From Pseudomonas syringae (GTDB lineage: Bacteria > Pseudomonadota > Gammaproteobacteria > Pseudomonadales > Pseudomonadaceae): a DNA stretch of 64,000 bases. Below the pieces are notes generated by a model that was not told the origin of the DNA, did not search any database, and saw nothing but the letters and a program-made list of their open reading frames with translations. Position 1 is the stretch's first letter. The number at the start of each line of letters is the position of its first letter. Below are positions 60,191 through 64,000 of this stretch, one piece after another. The stretch spans positions 268,916 through 332,915 of the forward strand of contig NZ_LGSI01000050.1 of NCBI RefSeq assembly GCF_001698815.1. Direction: 5' to 3'. A program made the position numbers and the translations under genes.

Positions 60191-61546
60191 ATGACTGCTT
60201 CGCAACTCAAACCAACATTGGGCACCCTGCATCTGTGGGGGCTGGCCGTCGGCCTGGTGATTTCCGGCGAATACTTCGGCTGGAGTTACGGCTGGGGCAG
60301 CGCGGGTACCCTGGGTTTTCTTGTCACCACGCTGATGGTGGCGGTGATGTACACCTGCTTCATTTTCAGCTTTACCGAACTGACCACCGCCATCCCCAAC
60401 GCAGGCGGCCCTTTCGCCTATAGCCTGCGCGCATTTGGCGTTACCGGCGGGACGATTGCCGGATTAGCCACGCTGATCGAATTCGTCTTCGCGCCGCCAG
60501 CCATCGCCATGGCCATCGGTGCGTACCTGAATGTGCAGTACCCGTCGCTGGACCCGAAGTGGGCGGCCATCGGCGCGTATTTCATATTCATGACCCTGAA
60601 TATCCTGGGCGTGAGCATTGCCGCGACCTTCGAACTGGTCGTCACTGTGCTGGCCGTAGCCGAATTGCTGGTGTTCATGGGCGTGGTCGCACCGGCGTTC
60701 AGCTTCAGTAATTTCGCCCTGGGCGGCTGGGCCGGCTCCGATACTTTCAGTATGCCTGCGATCAGCGGCATGTTTGCCGCGATCCCGTTTGCCATCTGGT
60801 TCTTCCTCGCCATCGAAGGTGCGGCCATGGCTGCCGAAGAAGCGAAAGATCCGAAAAAGACCATTCCCCGCGCCTATGTCGCAGGGATTCTGACCTTGGT
60901 GACGCTGGCCATTGGCGTGATGATCTTTGCCGGTGGTGTCGGCGACTGGCGCACGCTGGCGAATATCAACGATCCGCTGCCTCAGGCGATGAAAGCCGTA
61001 GTCGGCAATAACTCGAACTGGATGCACATGCTGGTGTGGATCGGCCTGTTCGGTCTGGTCGCAAGTTTCCACGGCATCATTCTGGGCTATTCACGTCAGT
61101 TCTTTGCCCTGGCGCGTGCGGGTTTCCTGCCGTCCGGGCTGGCTAAACTGTCACGCTTCCAGACTCCGCATCGGGCCATTCTCGCCGGTGGCGTGGTGGG
61201 TATCGCGGCGATTCTCAGCGACGGTCTGGTCAATCTGCAAGGCATGAGCCTGACTGCGGCGATGATCACCATGTCGGTGTTCGGTGCCATCGTGATGTAC
61301 ATTGTCAGCATGCTGAGCCTGTTCAAGCTGCGTCGCAGCGAGCCAAATCTTGAGCGCAGCTTCCGTGCCCCCGGTTATCCCGTGGTCCCGGCCATTGCCC
61401 TGATTCTGGCAGTGGTGTGCCTGGTGGCGATGATCTGGTTCAATCTGATGATTGGCTGCATCTTCCTCGGTTTGATGCTGGTCGGTGCGGTGTTCTGCAA
61501 AATGGTGCGTGGCCGTGGCGCTGTCCCGGCTCTTGCCAGTCAATAA
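60191..61546 (+). CDS. eat: Ethanolamine permease, APC family
   Basis: This 451-residue inner-membrane transporter starts at ATG 60191 (MTASQLKPTLGTLHLWGLAVGLVISGEYFGW). The GLVISGEYFGWSYGW segment in helix 1 and about 12 helices are typical of the ethanolamine permease branch of the amino acid/polyamine/organocation family. It precedes eutBC by 13 bases and supplies their substrate. The in-frame extension to 60083 is unlikely to be coding. Confidence 0.92.
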   Translation: MTASQLKPTLGTLHLWGLAVGLVISGEYFGWSYGWGSAGTLGFLVTTLMVAVMYTCFIFSFTELTTAIPNAGGPFAYSLRAFGVTGGTIAGLATLIEFVFAPPAIAMAIGAYLNVQYPSLDPKWAAIGAYFIFMTLNILGVSIAATFELVVTVLAVAELLVFMGVVAPAFSFSNFALGGWAGSDTFSMPAISGMFAAIPFAIWFFLAIEGAAMAAEEAKDPKKTIPRAYVAGILTLVTLAIGVMIFAGGVGDWRTLANINDPLPQAMKAVVGNNSNWMHMLVWIGLFGLVASFHGIILGYSRQFFALARAGFLPSGLAKLSRFQTPHRAILAGGVVGIAAILSDGLVNLQGMSLTAAMITMSVFGAIVMYIVSMLSLFKLRRSEPNLERSFRAPGYPVVPAIALILAVVCLVAMIWFNLMIGCIFLGLMLVGAVFCKMVRGRGAVPALASQ

Positions 61547-61559
61547 AGGAAGGATGTGC

Positions 61560-62951
61560 ATGAGCTTCTCCCACAGCATTGGCGCGATGACCTGGCGCTT
61601 TGACAGCCTGCGGGAGTTGCTGGCCAAGGCCAGTCCCGCGCGCTCCGGGGACTTTCTTGCCGAAATTGCCGCCGCCAGCGATGCTGAGCGAGCGGCAGCG
61701 CAGATGGCGCTGGCGGACGTACCGCTCAAGCGGTTCCTCAGTGAAGCGCTGATCCCCTACGAGCAGGACGAAGTCACCCGGCTGATCATGGACAGTCATG
61801 ATTCATCAGCCTTCTTGCCGGTCAGTCATTTGACCGTCGGCAGCTTTCGCGACTGGCTGCTGGGCGACGAGGCCACCGAGACCAGCCTTCGGGCTTTGGC
61901 GCCGGGGCTGACACCGGAAATGGTCGCCGCCGTGTCGAAGATCATGCGCGTCCAGGATCTCGTGCTGGTGGCGCAGAAAATCCGCGTGGTCACGCGCTTT
62001 CGCAACACCGTGGGGCTGCGCGGACGGATGTCTACCCGTCTGCAGCCCAATCACCCGACCGACGATCCCGCTGGCATTGCCGCCAGCGTTCTCGACGGCC
62101 TGCTGTATGGCAACGGCGATGCCATGATCGGCATCAATCCGGCAACCGACAGCGTCAGTGCGATCAGCGAGCTGTTGAAGATGCTCGATGGCGTGATTCG
62201 TCACTATGAGATTCCGACTCAATCCTGCGTGCTGACTCATGTCACGTCGTCCATCGCGGCGATTGAAAAGGGCGTGCCGCTGGACCTGGTGTTCCAGTCG
62301 ATTGCCGGCACGGAGGCGGCCAACAGCAGCTTCGGTATCAGCCTGGAGATTTTGCGTGAAGGCCATGAAGCCGGTTTGAGTCTGAACCGGGGTACGCGGG
62401 GCAATAACCTGATGTATTTCGAGACCGGGCAGGGCAGCGCGCTGTCGGCCAATGCCCACCACGGCGTCGACCAGCAGACCTGCGAGACTCGCGCGTACGC
62501 CGTGGCCCGGCATTTTAATCCGTTTCTGGTCAACACCGTGGTCGGGTTTATCGGTCCTGAATACCTGTACAACGGCAAACAGATTATCCGTGCCGGGCTG
62601 GAAGATCACTTTTGCGGCAAGCTGCTGGGCGTCCCCATGGGTTGCGACATCTGTTACACCAACCATGCCGAAGCCGATCAGGACGACATGGACGTGTTGC
62701 TGACATTGCTGGGCGTTGCCGGGATCAACTTCATCATGGGCATTCCCGGTTCCGACGACATCATGCTCAACTACCAGACCACGTCGTTTCACGACGCGCT
62801 CTATGCCCGCAAAACCATCGGGCTGCGGCCTGCGCCGGAGTTCGAGGAGTGGCTGATCCGCATGAACATCCTGCGCCAGGATGACGGCGGCGTGCGGCTT
62901 GGGCAGGGAATACCGCCGCTCTTCAGCCAGGCACTGGCAAAACTCAATTGA
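61560..62951 (+). CDS. eutB: Ethanolamine ammonia-lyase large subunit
   Basis: This 463-residue catalytic subunit forms the cobalamin-dependent lyase that turns ethanolamine into acetaldehyde and ammonia. Typical segments are FRNTVGLRGRMSTRLQPNHPTDD, DLVFQSIAGTEAANSSFGI and FIMGIPGSDDIMLNYQTTSFHD. ATG 61560 has GGAAGG six bases upstream. ATG 61554 is too close to it. No microcompartment shell gene is present, which is normal for pseudomonads. Confidence 0.96.
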   Translation: MSFSHSIGAMTWRFDSLRELLAKASPARSGDFLAEIAAASDAERAAAQMALADVPLKRFLSEALIPYEQDEVTRLIMDSHDSSAFLPVSHLTVGSFRDWLLGDEATETSLRALAPGLTPEMVAAVSKIMRVQDLVLVAQKIRVVTRFRNTVGLRGRMSTRLQPNHPTDDPAGIAASVLDGLLYGNGDAMIGINPATDSVSAISELLKMLDGVIRHYEIPTQSCVLTHVTSSIAAIEKGVPLDLVFQSIAGTEAANSSFGISLEILREGHEAGLSLNRGTRGNNLMYFETGQGSALSANAHHGVDQQTCETRAYAVARHFNPFLVNTVVGFIGPEYLYNGKQIIRAGLEDHFCGKLLGVPMGCDICYTNHAEADQDDMDVLLTLLGVAGINFIMGIPGSDDIMLNYQTTSFHDALYARKTIGLRPAPEFEEWLIRMNILRQDDGGVRLGQGIPPLFSQALAKLN

Positions 62952-62960
62952 GGGATGACC

Positions 62961-63779
62961 ATGAGCGTTGACCCGAAAACACCTGCCCAGGCCGATGCCT
63001 GGAGCCAGTTGCGTTCGCTGACTTCAGCGCGTATCGCCTTGGGTCACGCGGGCACCAGCCTGCCCACTGCGGCACAGCTGGATTTCCAGTTCGCGCATGC
63101 TCAGGCGCGGGATGCGGTGCACCTGCCATTCGATCACGCGGCATTGACTGAAACGTTGCAGTCGCGCGGACGGGAAGTGCTGACGCTGCACAGCTCTGCG
63201 GCTGATCGTAATCAGTACCTGCAACGGCCTGATCTCGGTCGCCGGTTGTCTGCTGAGTCGGCCGGGCAGCTGCGTGCCTATGCCCAGGATCAACCGCAAG
63301 GCTTTGATCTTGTCTTGGTGGTAGCTGACGGCTTGTCGGCTTTGGCGGTGCATCGGCACAGCCCGACAATGCTCGAACGCATCGACGAACTGGCCGCCGA
63401 GCAAGGCTGGAGCCTGGCGCCGGTGGTGCTGGTGGAGCAGGGCAGAGTTGCCGTGGCTGATGAAGTCGGTGAACTGCTCAATGCCCGGATGGTGGTGATT
63501 CTGATCGGTGAACGGCCTGGACTCAGTTCGCCGGACAGTCTTGGCCTGTACTTCACCTTCGCGCCCCGCGTGGGTTTGAACGATGCGGCGCGCAACTGCA
63601 TCTCCAATGTGCGCCTGGAAGGCATGAGCTACCCGATGGCGGCGCATAAATTGCTGTACCTGATGCGTGAAGCCTGGCGGCGGCAGTTGTCCGGGGTCAA
63701 CCTCAAGGACGATGCGCAGGTGCACACGCTGGAAGCCGATGTTCCGGCGGGCAAGGGTAATTTCCTTCTCAAGCAATAG
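62961..63779 (+). CDS. eutC: Ethanolamine ammonia-lyase small subunit
   Basis: This 272-residue small subunit helps bind adenosylcobalamin. TSARIALGHAGTSLPTAAQLDFQFAHAQARDAVH and the C-terminal ERPGLSSPDSLGLYFTFAPRVGLNDAARNCISNVR are diagnostic. ATG 62961 has GAGGG six bases upstream and is preferred over ATG 62955. It is the last gene in the window. No aldehyde dehydrogenase gene for the acetaldehyde product follows before base 64000. Confidence 0.96.
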   Translation: MSVDPKTPAQADAWSQLRSLTSARIALGHAGTSLPTAAQLDFQFAHAQARDAVHLPFDHAALTETLQSRGREVLTLHSSAADRNQYLQRPDLGRRLSAESAGQLRAYAQDQPQGFDLVLVVADGLSALAVHRHSPTMLERIDELAAEQGWSLAPVVLVEQGRVAVADEVGELLNARMVVILIGERPGLSSPDSLGLYFTFAPRVGLNDAARNCISNVRLEGMSYPMAAHKLLYLMREAWRRQLSGVNLKDDAQVHTLEADVPAGKGNFLLKQ

Positions 63780-63812
63780 GGTGAGGGAAATTCCTATCGT
63801 TCCGAGGCAGCT

Positions 63813-64000
63813 CTGTCGCGCAGCAAACACTGCACTCGCTCCTACATAGCCCCGGCAACTCGCGATATTTGTAGGACCGGACTTGTCCGGGAAGGCGGCA
63901 GGCCTACCGAGGAAGGTCTTCAGCGCTTGCACTGGCGCCTTCGGGACAAGTCCCCTCCTACCGGTTGTATGGCTCGGCAGGACCGGACTTGTCCGGGAAG
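63813..64000. repeat. REP-rich end of the window
   Basis: The 19-base repeat CTGTCGCGCAGCAAACACT (63813-63831) is followed by three REP arms: 63871-63898 (GTAGGACCGGACTTGTCCGG), 63935-63963 (inverted, GGGACAAGTCCCCTCC core) and 63976-64000 (GGACCGGACTTGTCCGGGAA). The alternation suggests one REPIN plus the start of another cut by the window edge. Confidence 0.75.

Overview
The window is a bacterial chromosome segment, almost certainly from a fluorescent-group Pseudomonas. The evidence is high-GC codon use, a complete phnCDEFGHIJKLMNP operon, a ped/exa quinoprotein ethanol-oxidation cluster in the order known from P. putida, a microcompartment-free eat-eutBC set, and many Pseudomonas-type REP/REPIN repeats. 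I saw no rRNA, tRNA, insertion sequence, prophage or CRISPR array. The density is about 60 genes in 64 kb, and most are in tight operons with 4-base ATGA overlaps.

Layout. 1-4518: 3' end of a peptide-type ABC importer operon (partial binding protein, two permeases, two ATPases). 4758-6650: a chemoreceptor carrying the full amino-acid-binding dCache motif. 6791-8860 (minus): a hydrolase-like protein with a membrane tail, of unknown function. 9134-19774: the C-P lyase operon (uptake phnCDE, regulator phnF, lyase core phnGHIJ, phnKL, and phnM/N/P), preceded by four Pho-box-like 7-mers at an 11-base period. 20160-25998: an alpha/beta hydrolase, a three-part EmrAB/outer-membrane-factor efflux operon (minus), and a thioredoxin-like protein.

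26161-44717 is the quinoprotein alcohol oxidation region. It holds an AgmR/ErbR-type regulator, a rhodanese-like protein, an ABC system (permease, ATPase, beta-propeller, periplasmic binding protein), a PedS2/PedR2-like two-component pair and a secreted pentapeptide-repeat protein. It also holds a calcium-type alcohol dehydrogenase (PedE, Asp350/Ser352), cytochrome c550 (PedF), PedG, a SoxYZ-like carrier, a metallo-hydrolase, a lanthanide-type alcohol dehydrogenase (PedH, Asp323/Asp325), a stand-alone pqqA, an iron-type dehydrogenase (ErcA) and a hybrid kinase. I find an 18-bp dyad, consensus CTACTACC-AA-GGTAGTAG, in four promoter regions of this cluster. A second dyad, CGGGAA-N3-TTCCCG, lies in the leaders of pedE and pedH only.

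44730-48928 (minus): moaA, a HisKA_2 kinase with a receiver-only partner, and a cation/proton antiporter. 49097-55695 (minus): one operon joining a polyamine-type ABC importer to an HcnABC/opine-oxidase-like three-subunit flavoenzyme, with a divergent IclR regulator at 55945. Its substrate is unknown. 57014-58633: a second chemoreceptor with a FliA-type promoter. 58665-63779: an AraC regulator, then ethanolamine permease and ethanolamine ammonia-lyase (eat-eutBC). Ethanolamine breakdown yields acetaldehyde, which is also the product of the ped pathway.
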